Part shown: one piece after another, positions 48,224-57,932 of the stretch
Position numbering within the stretch: the stretch's first letter is position 1
Layout of the letters: each line of letters opens with the position of its first letter
NCBI GenBank assembly: GCA_009780135.1
Contig: WRAP01000002.1
Coordinates: 69,840-133,839, forward strand
Source: Bacillota bacterium
GTDB taxonomy: Bacteria; Bacillota; Clostridia; Christensenellales; Pumilibacteraceae
Length of the DNA stretch: 64,000 bases
Direction: 5' to 3'
The notes under the pieces: generated by a model
What the model saw: only the letters and a program-made list of their open reading frames with translations
Told to the model about the DNA's origin: nothing
The model's database searches: none
Position numbers and translations under genes: made by a program

Positions 48224-49966
48224 ATGGAAGTAATGCAAAAGTATGCTTGTGCTTCAACGATGAGAAATTGGAAAAGACTTTGTTTAGACTATACGGATAA
48301 TAAACTGCAAAAGAGAGCTAATAAAGTTTTTTCAAATAAAAATATTATTCCTGTGGAATGTTTTTCTAGACAAGATAATATTGGATACATAACTAAAATT
48401 TTAGATAGAATTAAAGAATTCGAAGTGAGTATAAAAACAGTTATTAACTCACTTTGCGTTGGGCAGTTATACTTACATAATGTTGCCGACAAGTTGATTG
48501 TTCGAGATTTTATAAATGAGCTACTAATTGATTATAACGAAGATATAGCAAGCATAACTTTACCTAACGATGAAAACGATATTATAGGTATAATTTATCA
48601 AGCATTACTTTCGGAAGGTTATAAAAATAAAGCGGGGTCGTACTATACACCAGCACATATTATTGATGAACTTTTTAACGATGTAAATATTACTCAAGAT
48701 ACTGTATTGTTAGACCCTTGTTGCGGAAGCGGTCGTTTTTTATTACATCCAAAAGTATCTAATCCACAAAACTTATACGGTTTTGATATAGATGAAAATG
48801 CAGTAAAAATTGCTAAAACAAATTTACTATTAAGATATAAAGAAGTTAATTTTTTGCCTAATATTTATTGTTTAGATTTTCTTAGACTTAATTCAAATTT
48901 ATTTTCAAATAATCAATTCAAAAATATTAAAGCGGATTATATAATAACTAATCCTCCTTGGGGAACAAAATACGAAGGTGATTATTCTAAGATTTTCCCG
49001 CAAATTTCCTCAAAAGAGTTGTTTTCATTTTTTATTGTAAAGGCAAGAGAGTATGTAAAAGAATATGGTAATCTAAGATTTGTTTTACCTGAGGCATTTG
49101 TAAATGTAAAAACTCATAAAGATATTCGTTCGTTTATTTTATCTAACTTAACAATACAAGAAATAGCAACCTATGGTTCTTGTTTTTCGAATGTAATATC
49201 TAAGGTTGTAACAATCAAACTAATAAATAGTTTAGAGAAAAACCCAGATATTTTGATTAAAAATAAAACTGAGCAATATACCGTTAAGCAAAAAGATTTA
49301 ATCCAAGATTGTCAAGACAAGATATTTATTTTATCTAATAATAAAGTACGTAGATTATTGGATAAGTTTTATAGTACTCATCATTATATATTGGAAAAGA
49401 GTATATGGGGACTTGGTATAGTAACAGGAGATAACTCAAAAAAACTTTTCAAAGAAAGAATAGCCAACAGATTGCCTATTTTGACAGGAAAAGAGATAAA
49501 AAAATATCAAGCCAACGAACCTAAAATCTTTTTTATTTTTGATAAAAAAAATCTTCAGCAAACAGCAAGTGAGGATATATATAAAGCTAAAGAAAAACTG
49601 ATTTATAAATTTATTTCAAATAAATTGGTTTTTGCTTATGATGATAAACAAAACTTTGTATTAAATAGTGCTAATATTTTAATTCCGAAAATTGATGGGA
49701 TGAGTATAAAAACAGTTTGTGCTTTTCTTAATTCGGATACGATGCAATTTATTTACCAAAAATCTTTTAATCAAATAAAGGTTCTTAAAGGAAACTTATG
49801 CAAATTGCCTTTTCCAAAAATAAGTAAAGAAACAGATGATCTTTTTGTTAAAACTGTTGACGAACAATTAAATGGCGAGGATAATGAAGACACTATAAAT
49901 AATGAAGTTTATAAAATATATAATCTTACGCAAGAGGATATTGCTATCATAAAGGAGAATATTTGA
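48224..49966 (+). CDS. N6-adenine DNA methyltransferase of an RM system
   Basis: Motif I LLDPCCGSGRFLLHP, motif IV NPPWGTKYEG, C-terminal target-recognition-like region. Confidence 0.88.
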   Translation: MEVMQKYACASTMRNWKRLCLDYTDNKLQKRANKVFSNKNIIPVECFSRQDNIGYITKILDRIKEFEVSIKTVINSLCVGQLYLHNVADKLIVRDFINELLIDYNEDIASITLPNDENDIIGIIYQALLSEGYKNKAGSYYTPAHIIDELFNDVNITQDTVLLDPCCGSGRFLLHPKVSNPQNLYGFDIDENAVKIAKTNLLLRYKEVNFLPNIYCLDFLRLNSNLFSNNQFKNIKADYIITNPPWGTKYEGDYSKIFPQISSKELFSFFIVKAREYVKEYGNLRFVLPEAFVNVKTHKDIRSFILSNLTIQEIATYGSCFSNVISKVVTIKLINSLEKNPDILIKNKTEQYTVKQKDLIQDCQDKIFILSNNKVRRLLDKFYSTHHYILEKSIWGLGIVTGDNSKKLFKERIANRLPILTGKEIKKYQANEPKIFFIFDKKNLQQTASEDIYKAKEKLIYKFISNKLVFAYDDKQNFVLNSANILIPKIDGMSIKTVCAFLNSDTMQFIYQKSFNQIKVLKGNLCKLPFPKISKETDDLFVKTVDEQLNGEDNEDTINNEVYKIYNLTQEDIAIIKENI

Positions 49967-50670
49967 TGGAGCAATTAGAGCAAATATTAAACGAATGGAA
50001 AAAGAAATTAACAGGATTTGATTTATCAATCGAAGCGTTATCAAATTTATACTCGGTGTATCCTTTTAATAAATTCGAGTATGTTATTAGCCATCTATTG
50101 GCTACTAATACAATTTCATTAGATGATTATTTAGAGCTTAGGCAAAATTATATAGCTAGAAATAAATTCATGCATTTATATGAAATAACTGCACCTAGAA
50201 CTTTTGGAGAAACATGGGCACATCAACATCTAAATGAATTAGTACAAGAGTTAGAAGTGCCGAGTAAAAAGATAGACCCAAATTATCAGTGCGAGTATGA
50301 TTTTTACTACGACGGATTAAAAATCGAAGTTAAAGCATCTCGGGCAGTAAAAAGAAAAAGTGGCGGTTCACTTGTTGAAAAGGCACTTTCGCTAGATTCA
50401 AAGAGTGGCTTTGATATGAATTTTCAGCAAATTAAACCTAGATGTTGCGATATTTTTATTTGGATAGGAGTTTGGAGCGATGTAATCAGATATTGGTTGC
50501 TAACTTCTAATGAAGTTCAAAGTAACAAATATTTTTCCAAAGGTCAACACAGAGGAAATACAGGCGAAGGTCAACTTTGGATTAAAGATACGAATATAAC
50601 AGAATTTGACAAGTATTTAGTTGATCCGAAAAGCATTTTAGAAAGAATTAAAGACTTAAAAAATAATTAG
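49966..50670 (+). CDS. Type II-like restriction endonuclease, PD-(D/E)XK candidate
   Basis: YDFYYDGLKIEVKASRA (D...ExK) downstream of the methylase with TGATG stop-start overlap. Confidence 0.75.
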   Translation: MEQLEQILNEWKKKLTGFDLSIEALSNLYSVYPFNKFEYVISHLLATNTISLDDYLELRQNYIARNKFMHLYEITAPRTFGETWAHQHLNELVQELEVPSKKIDPNYQCEYDFYYDGLKIEVKASRAVKRKSGGSLVEKALSLDSKSGFDMNFQQIKPRCCDIFIWIGVWSDVIRYWLLTSNEVQSNKYFSKGQHRGNTGEGQLWIKDTNITEFDKYLVDPKSILERIKDLKNN

Positions 50671-50680
50671 TAACAAATAC

Positions 50681-52000
50681 ATGAAAAACGGAATAAAAAA
50701 ACATAATATAGCAATAATGGGGCTTGGTGTTGTTGGGGGTGGCACTTATGATATTCTTTTAAGACAAAAGGATATGATTTGTCGCACTCACGGGGTGGAG
50801 ATAAATGTTGTTAAGATTTTAGATAAAAATAAAAACGAACTTATCAAAAAAGGCATTCCTAAAGAAATTGCTTGCGACAGCATAGACGATATTTTATCGG
50901 ACAAGTCTATCGAGTTGGTTGTCGAGACTATCGGTGGCATAAGTCCTGCTAAAGATTTTATTCTAAAATGTCTTAATAAAGGCAAAAGCATTGTAACTGC
51001 TAATAAAGAGCTTTTAGCAAAGCACGGTGCTGAGTTAGAGTCTGTAGCGGAAAAGTCAGGGGTTTCGCTTTATTTTGAAGCGGCGGTGGCTGGCGGTATT
51101 CCTATTATTAAGGTGTTAGAGCATAGTATGCAGGCGAATAATCTTCAATATATAATGGGTATTGTAAACGGTACTACTAACTATATATTAACTAAAATGA
51201 CCGAAGAGGGTAGAGCATATGGCGATGTCCTTAAGAAAGCACAGGAGCTTGGTTTTGCTGAAGCCGACCCGACCAGCGATATTGATGGATTTGATAGTGT
51301 TTATAAGTTGAGTATTTTGGCAAGTTTGGCTTTTCATACAGCTGTTGACTACACAAAGATTTATCGAGAGGGAATTTCAAGGATTACAGCTTCCGATATA
51401 GAAAATGCTAGAAATCTAGGTTTTGTTATAAAGTTGTTAGCTATAGGTAAGCGAGTGCATAATGAAAAAGTAGGAAACGCACTCTTGGGCGTCCCGCAAA
51501 TAGAAGTGCGTGTTCATCCGTGCTTTGTGCCGATTGAACATCCGCTGGCTTCGGTGCGTAACGAGTTTAATGCAGTATTTCTAAAAGGCGACAGCGTAGA
51601 TGATATTATGCTATACGGTAGAGGTGCGGGTAGTTTGCCAACGGCAAGTGCTATTGTTAGTGACATCATAGACGCAACTAAGCAATGCAATCCGCCCAAC
51701 TATGAAGTGTTTTCGCCAAAAACTTCAAAAACAACTATAACTGATAACTTTACCTCAAGCTATTACTTAGCATTATCAGTAGAGGACAAGCCTGGTGCGT
51801 TGGCTTCGATTACACAAGTTTTCGGAAAAACCAGCGTTTCAATTTCGCAGCTTATTCAACAAAAGGCTAAGGACGGCTTTGCAAATTTAGTATTTTTAAC
51901 TCATCCGTCCAAAGAGTTTTCTATGGTGGAAGCGGTTAAGCAAATTAAAAATATCAAAGAGATTAAATCTGTAGACAGTTTAATTAGGGTACTTGCATAA
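50681..52000 (+). CDS. hom: Homoserine dehydrogenase with ACT domain
   Basis: MGLGVVGGGTYDIL, GIVNGTTNYILTKM, C-terminal ACT EDKPGALASITQVFGKTSVSI. Confidence 0.96.
   Translation: MKNGIKKHNIAIMGLGVVGGGTYDILLRQKDMICRTHGVEINVVKILDKNKNELIKKGIPKEIACDSIDDILSDKSIELVVETIGGISPAKDFILKCLNKGKSIVTANKELLAKHGAELESVAEKSGVSLYFEAAVAGGIPIIKVLEHSMQANNLQYIMGIVNGTTNYILTKMTEEGRAYGDVLKKAQELGFAEADPTSDIDGFDSVYKLSILASLAFHTAVDYTKIYREGISRITASDIENARNLGFVIKLLAIGKRVHNEKVGNALLGVPQIEVRVHPCFVPIEHPLASVRNEFNAVFLKGDSVDDIMLYGRGAGSLPTASAIVSDIIDATKQCNPPNYEVFSPKTSKTTITDNFTSSYYLALSVEDKPGALASITQVFGKTSVSISQLIQQKAKDGFANLVFLTHPSKEFSMVEAVKQIKNIKEIKSVDSLIRVLA
51470..51495 (+). repeat. GTAGGG-family palindromic element inside hom
   Basis: GTAGGAAACGCACTCTTGGGCGTCCC; 21/26 identical to the aroC copy. 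Confidence 0.7.
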
Positions 52001-52054
52001 ATTGGCTTAGCCCTACTAATACTAAAGAAGTAATGTCATATGTAATGTTATATT

Positions 52055-52162
52055 AAGTAAAAAGCAAAATGTAAAAAGTGTTGGCTTATAAACTATTTAA
52101 ATTAGTATTACTAAGATAAACTCGAACTAGATGCTTTTTAACTTTATATCTTTTACTTTAAG
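52055..52162. repeat. Foldback element upstream of the surface protein
   Basis: AAGTAAAAAGCAAAATGTAAAAAG versus reverse-complement right arm AAGTAAAAGATATAAAGTTAAAAAGC. Confidence 0.5.
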
Positions 52163-52383
52163 ATTTTTTCAAAATTTTTTCAAAAAATCCAAAATAATGT
52201 TTGACATTCAAATTGCACATATATATACTTAATCAGTACGCAAAAATTTGCCACACAAACTAAGGTAAAAAATCGTACAGTTTTTGTATAATATAACGAG
52301 ATTTAATAAAAAATATAGTTATATAGTTAAAGCGTAAAAATAGAAGAACGCTTTATTCACACACAGGAGATAATATATAAAAA

Positions 52384-55300
52384 ATGAAAAAGCACGCACG
52401 AATCTTAAGTTTACTAGTAGCCTTAGCACTAAGCTTCACACTTCTTATAGGTGGTGGAATTATGCCAGTGTTTGGTTTAGCGGTAGGCGAATCCGAAATT
52501 GTAACGCAAACAGAAAGCCGTTTTGAAATACCTAGAGATGTAACTTACGGTCAAACTAGAACTCTACAAACAGGTGGAGCACACCGTCTTGTAGTAACGG
52601 CACCAAACGGTGCAGAAACTGTTATTACTGGAGCTTCTCAACCATTCCATTTTGTTCAAGTTGGGGTATTTAGAATGGAGTTCTTTGCTGAAGGTAGCGA
52701 AAGGCCAATTTATGTATCTAATGTTCCGGTAAGAGCAGATGGCGAATTTACACTAAGAGTAGATTATAATGGTGCTAGAATTCCAACAGTAACCGATATA
52801 AATAGGTCGTTTACACTTCCCAACGCTGTTCTTTGGTATCAAACTGAAGATATGGACGAAATGGAAGAGTTTAGTGACGCTGAGATAAATGTTAGAATTT
52901 ACGGACCTGCTTTCCCAGGTGGACAAAACTTTGCGACAGATGCTTCAGTTACTCTTAATACAATCGGTGCTTATACTATAGTTTATAGAGCGACTATTCC
53001 AGGTAGCACGACTCAAAACTTTAGTCAAACTTTCACAGTTAGAGTGCAACGCAGCATAAATGTAGCTGATATGCCAGCTCCTCGTATGACTGTTGTTGGT
53101 GTTCCTACGACTGCCAGTCTTAATGCTAGAGTAAACTTGCCTATTGCTAATGCGACAGACCTATATGACGAAAATGTCCATGTAGAAATTACTGTAACAG
53201 ACCCTGATGGTAATTCAGTTAACCAAGTAGAAGTTGATACCCGTACAGGCTTTGCTGTTAGATCATTAGCTGATACACCAGTGCGTTTTGATAATGTTTG
53301 GACTATGTATTTCCACCCAATGATGGTAGGTACTTATATTGTTAGTTATCGAGCGATAAACGATTTTGGTATTACTAGTACTATAAATACATTTAATATA
53401 GATGTTCAAGACCGTACTGCTCCAACACTAGTATATATAAACGAAAGTGCTATTCCGTCTAGATGGGGTAGAGAGGTTGCTAGACGCAACCCAGAGTATC
53501 AAGATCCTAATGCTGTCCCTCCTTCTAGAGATACAGCTCATAGAGATTTAGAAGGCGATGAGATGTACATCACAGTTCCGTGGCCAGAATTTATTGATAA
53601 CGGCGGTCATTTTAATGATCAGGGTGTGTGGATAGATAATATGCATGCAACTCAGGGTGTTAGATTTGAAATTCGTGATACAGTTAATAATAATGTAGTA
53701 ATAAGATTTAATAACATTTACGACCGAGCTGATACAGCTACTGCAGGTAACGCATTTACATTTAATCCTGCTATCCAATCACAAGGGTTATATAATCCGG
53801 GTAGCACTGCAACACCAGAAAGAGTTCGTTTTTGGGCACCTTTAAGAGAAGGTGAAACTGCTAGTGCAGAAAGAATAGCAAGTGGTATAGGAGCAGAGGG
53901 TGGATTTAGATTTAATTTTGCTCATTATGTAGATACAGCTATAGAACATGTAGCAACTCTTACTGACTGGTCTCAATTTTTTGGTAACTTTACTTTCCAA
54001 TTTCAAGCAAGAGATGAGCGTCATAACATCACAACTCGTACTTTCGATGTAGACCTACAAGATAGATTCGAAGACACAACTCTTCCAACCATTGATATTG
54101 AAACAACCCGTGCTATGCACATTCCTACAAATCTTAACCGTGTTACAGTTCCTAACATTATAGGTGTAGACTCTCAAGCGACTAGATTAAATACAAATTT
54201 CAGGCTAGCTATTGTAAATCAACAAGGCGAACCAACAGATTGGATTTATGTAAGAGCTAACGAAAGACTTAGAGTAGTTAGAAGCACAGTTGGCACAGAG
54301 GATAGAGTTTATTTAGAAAACGCAGATTATAGAACAATTCGAGATAATCCCGGACCTGCACCATTATTTGACCGCACCGGCACATTAAATATTACAAACG
54401 CTACCGAACTTACTCTTATAGCAGAAGCTACTGACTATGTTGGTAATGTTAGAGAAGAAAGAGAAACTATTCGTCTTGTGTTAGGCGACAACTTTGCTCC
54501 GGAATTAGGTCTTGCTTTAACAGCTACAGCTGCTACTCATAGAGCAACAAGCGAAGTTCTTAACTTTGCTGGCTTAAGAGAAGGTCAATTAGAGCGTGGT
54601 TCTAACGGCTTAATCAACTTAGGTGGATTTGCTGTGACAGGTGTTCCTAATGATTACCGTAATTTTGTAGGCTTTGAAATGCGTTTAACAGACGAGCGTG
54701 GTAGAGTGGTTCCTATTACTCAAGTAAAATCATTCTTCATTAACAGCAGTGCTTATACTGGTGCAGATTTAGAGCCTGCTACTCGCAGAACTTATACTTA
54801 CGGTGAAAACCAAGGCGAATATATGAGAAACCCTAGAGATAACAGTTTTGTTTACGAGGGCGGTATCGGTATGATAGTTGTTCAAGATATAGAAGTTAGA
54901 TTAACTGAGGGTGAGTATTTATTAAGCATTAGAGCATTTGATGTTAACGGTGGTTCAGTTGCTGCGGCTTTATCTATAAATATTGAAGGAAGAGAAGGAC
55001 CTGGAGACGGTAATATAGTAGTAAGTAGTGCTTCTCAGCCTATACCTACAGTTGGTAATATAAATCAATCTTATATCCTAAGGCATGAGCGTGGTTTTCA
55101 TGCTCCGTCTGATATAGACCCAGCTCGTACATTCATGGTGCGTCGCATTCAAAATGCTACTCATTTCTCATTAATGGGCTCAGAATTTACAGCTCATGCA
55201 CCTGCTAGCGTAATCTTTAACGAAGGTGTTTTCTATCGTCGTGGCGAAGGTACAGATGTGGTTCGTGGCTTTAGACCTATTGACGCTGTCCCATATACAT

Positions 55301-56145
55301 TTGTAGCAAGCGACAGTGCACAAGTAGAATTCTCACTTCAAGGTTTTATGCCAGTTCATGCCCGTCGTCAATTTGATTCTACTCCTGCAGCTAGAGCAAT
55401 TGATGCTAACTGGGTAAACATTCCTAGAATGATTGCTCATAACGGTAATCACAATGCGACTGTAACAATCAATGTAGTAGACCCTAATGGTAGCCGTTTA
55501 ACGGTAGGTACAGCAGTTACATCGAATCTACAACGCAGAGAGGATGGTTCTTACCGTTTCTGGCCAGGTGTAGATGGCTATTACACTATAACATTTACAG
55601 CAAATGTAGGTACTCAAAGTGCTACTAGTGACCCATTTAGAGTTCGTATTGGTAATCTTGTACCTGTAGAATTTACTATAACTGGCGGACATACAGGATA
55701 TGCTTTAAATGATTCATTCTCATTTAACGAGATGATAGTTCGTAGCGATTGGAATCAAGCTATTGAAGGAAATCCTTCAATTAACGATATTAGGTTTATA
55801 AAACGCCTTATTCAACCGGGTGGAGCAGTGTATGAAATTAACGAAGTTGGTATGATAACTCGTAACGGAGAAGTGTATCGTACAAACCGCACAAATACAA
55901 TTGCTAATCAAGACGATGGTTTCTTATTATCTCAAACTGGCACATATCGTGTAGAATATATCACAATAGACGAGCAAGGTAATGAATACATTATCGCTCA
56001 TGAATTTACGATAAATGCAGATCCTATAAGAATTCCATGGCCTGTACAAATATTTGCTTGGGTTGCGAGTGTTTTAATTATTGCTGTAGCTATATTTGTA
56101 ATTGTGTATATTATTCGTTTCCGTCGTAGAAGAATTAAAAACTAA
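52384..56145 (+). CDS. Large secreted surface protein with Ig-like repeats and C-terminal TM anchor
   Basis: Signal peptide ILSLLVALALSFTLLIGGGIMP; C-terminal IPWPVQIFAWVASVLIIAVAIFVIVYIIRFRRRRIKN. Confidence 0.85.
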   Translation: MKKHARILSLLVALALSFTLLIGGGIMPVFGLAVGESEIVTQTESRFEIPRDVTYGQTRTLQTGGAHRLVVTAPNGAETVITGASQPFHFVQVGVFRMEFFAEGSERPIYVSNVPVRADGEFTLRVDYNGARIPTVTDINRSFTLPNAVLWYQTEDMDEMEEFSDAEINVRIYGPAFPGGQNFATDASVTLNTIGAYTIVYRATIPGSTTQNFSQTFTVRVQRSINVADMPAPRMTVVGVPTTASLNARVNLPIANATDLYDENVHVEITVTDPDGNSVNQVEVDTRTGFAVRSLADTPVRFDNVWTMYFHPMMVGTYIVSYRAINDFGITSTINTFNIDVQDRTAPTLVYINESAIPSRWGREVARRNPEYQDPNAVPPSRDTAHRDLEGDEMYITVPWPEFIDNGGHFNDQGVWIDNMHATQGVRFEIRDTVNNNVVIRFNNIYDRADTATAGNAFTFNPAIQSQGLYNPGSTATPERVRFWAPLREGETASAERIASGIGAEGGFRFNFAHYVDTAIEHVATLTDWSQFFGNFTFQFQARDERHNITTRTFDVDLQDRFEDTTLPTIDIETTRAMHIPTNLNRVTVPNIIGVDSQATRLNTNFRLAIVNQQGEPTDWIYVRANERLRVVRSTVGTEDRVYLENADYRTIRDNPGPAPLFDRTGTLNITNATELTLIAEATDYVGNVREERETIRLVLGDNFAPELGLALTATAATHRATSEVLNFAGLREGQLERGSNGLINLGGFAVTGVPNDYRNFVGFEMRLTDERGRVVPITQVKSFFINSSAYTGADLEPATRRTYTYGENQGEYMRNPRDNSFVYEGGIGMIVVQDIEVRLTEGEYLLSIRAFDVNGGSVAAALSINIEGREGPGDGNIVVSSASQPIPTVGNINQSYILRHERGFHAPSDIDPARTFMVRRIQNATHFSLMGSEFTAHAPASVIFNEGVFYRRGEGTDVVRGFRPIDAVPYTFVASDSAQVEFSLQGFMPVHARRQFDSTPAARAIDANWVNIPRMIAHNGNHNATVTINVVDPNGSRLTVGTAVTSNLQRREDGSYRFWPGVDGYYTITFTANVGTQSATSDPFRVRIGNLVPVEFTITGGHTGYALNDSFSFNEMIVRSDWNQAIEGNPSINDIRFIKRLIQPGGAVYEINEVGMITRNGEVYRTNRTNTIANQDDGFLLSQTGTYRVEYITIDEQGNEYIIAHEFTINADPIRIPWPVQIFAWVASVLIIAVAIFVIVYIIRFRRRRIKN

Positions 56146-56219
56146 TACTAAATTAAGATTATGCTTGTAATGTGTGTTCGCTAGAGAAAATTTAGTTCAA
56201 TCAACAACTTAAATTTATT

Positions 56220-56258
56220 ACAAAAGCGGTTATCTTTATGGCAATCGCTTTTGTTTTA
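56220..56258 (+). terminator. Rho-independent terminator after the surface protein gene
   Basis: ACAAAAGCG ... CGCTTTTGTTTT. Confidence 0.8.
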
Positions 56259-56345
56259 GATTAAGGAATTATTTTGATTTGAAAATTCAAATAGTGTCGA
56301 ATATAGGAGCAAGGTTTTACTGCTCGAGCTTTAAAAAATAACAAT

Positions 56346-57932
56346 ATGAAAAAAAATAACAATTTAATAAACAAATCATTGTCTCCGCCAATCTTAGATA
56401 AGCAACAAGTAATATACCGAGAAGTGTGGGCAAGCCCTAGTAAGTTGCCCAAATTTATAGCACTATTAGAGGCAAGCCCCAGTTTTACAAGAATTGAATA
56501 TCAACCAATAACAGAAACTTCTACAGTCGAAAGGTTTATATACGAATATATAAAAGATGAGAATAAAACAAGAGCGATAATAGCATTTGATACAAAATCA
56601 CATAAGCTATCGTTTAATTCAAAAGCAAAAATAGTAAAAATCCTACAAGATATGTTTGGCTCTTTTAAGAGTAATGGTACGCAACTGCAGATATCAGAAC
56701 CCCCGATAATAGCACCGATACAACCAATAGAACTGATTCTAAAAGTAGAGCAAGTAGCAAAAGAGCAAAAGATCCAACCAGTATCAAAGCTAGAAAATAT
56801 AAAACCGAACAACAATACTAAATTTCAAAATCGCTTTTCATCTAGTGTCCCAAGCGACAAAGGCAAATATGATTCAAGTTTTCAAGTGGAAAACACAAGA
56901 AAGCTAAAAATTTCAGATAAGGTAAAAGACAAATTTGAATTTGTCAGCCTTAAATCAATCCGTAAGGATTTTAGTAAAGAAACAAAACAGCAATTTATAT
57001 CAAACAAACCTACAGGGGCGAATCAAACTCGGCCAGTTTTGCCAAAGCAACAAACTCAAACGCAAATATTTTTAGGGGCGACTATTAGTGGTCAAAACTT
57101 TAATGGCAAAAAACAAGATAATGCAACCAAAATAACCATAGGAACTACTAGTTCTCATAAAAACCATAATAAACAATCTACATTAAACACCACTCCTATA
57201 GGAGTGGATATCGGTTATCCGCAAAATAATAATAAAAATATTGTAGAAAATTCAATTGTAGAGGCATCTACTAATCGTCTAAATATTAAAAAAAATGAAA
57301 TTCAAGAAGCAAAAACCTTAATTTTATCAAATCCTAAAGCCCAAACAAAAACTACCCCTCCAACATTACCTAAAACTCAATCCACAACCCCTAGCTCCTC
57401 ACCTCTAACCCACAAAACGCCACAACGCCCAAAGTTTCAACTTGTTGCACTTAATAAACTTAAAAAACTAATTCCTAACGCATTTGATTACTTATCCGAA
57501 CAAACAAAGACAGATTTAGCAAACTCACTTACCGATATATATAATAATCGCCTTCGTTTAACAGATTATTCGGTGTTGCTTGTGCCATCGTATCGTGCTT
57601 TAGAGCGACTAATTTTCGACTTGCAATCTTCAAAAGGCATATCCACAAAAATGATAGGTCAGGCATACGAAAAAAACGAAAAAGGCGAATATCGTTTAAA
57701 AAGTGGTTACATAAAAAAAATCAATAGTATTGTTTATAATGAAGTTATGAGTGCTTTATACACCGAATATTTTATTCAACGACACGCTGTAACACACTCG
57801 GATAACTTAGACCAAACTAGCGGTCGTGTTGTTCGTAACATTACCGATGCCCAAAAAACTTTTACCAATCTACTTGATATAATCAACTACAACTGCAAAA
57901 AACTCCAAGAAATTGGTTTTAGTGTACTTTAA
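56346..57932 (+). CDS. RnlA/RNase LS-like HEPN toxin candidate with low-complexity linker
   Basis: C-terminus LTDYSVLLVPSYRALERLIFDLQ...KMIGQAYEKNEKGEYRLKSGYIKKINSIVYNEVMSALYTEYFIQRHAVTHSDN; R-x4-H motif RHAVTH. Confidence 0.6.
   Translation: MKKNNNLINKSLSPPILDKQQVIYREVWASPSKLPKFIALLEASPSFTRIEYQPITETSTVERFIYEYIKDENKTRAIIAFDTKSHKLSFNSKAKIVKILQDMFGSFKSNGTQLQISEPPIIAPIQPIELILKVEQVAKEQKIQPVSKLENIKPNNNTKFQNRFSSSVPSDKGKYDSSFQVENTRKLKISDKVKDKFEFVSLKSIRKDFSKETKQQFISNKPTGANQTRPVLPKQQTQTQIFLGATISGQNFNGKKQDNATKITIGTTSSHKNHNKQSTLNTTPIGVDIGYPQNNNKNIVENSIVEASTNRLNIKKNEIQEAKTLILSNPKAQTKTTPPTLPKTQSTTPSSSPLTHKTPQRPKFQLVALNKLKKLIPNAFDYLSEQTKTDLANSLTDIYNNRLRLTDYSVLLVPSYRALERLIFDLQSSKGISTKMIGQAYEKNEKGEYRLKSGYIKKINSIVYNEVMSALYTEYFIQRHAVTHSDNLDQTSGRVVRNITDAQKTFTNLLDIINYNCKKLQEIGFSVL
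57011..57222 (+). repeat. Three GTAGGG-family-like palindromic insertions in the toxin linker
   Basis: TACAGGGGCGAATC (57011), TTAGGGGCGACTATTAGTGGTC (57072), CACTCCTATAGGAGTGGATATCGGTTATCCGC (57191). Confidence 0.55.
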
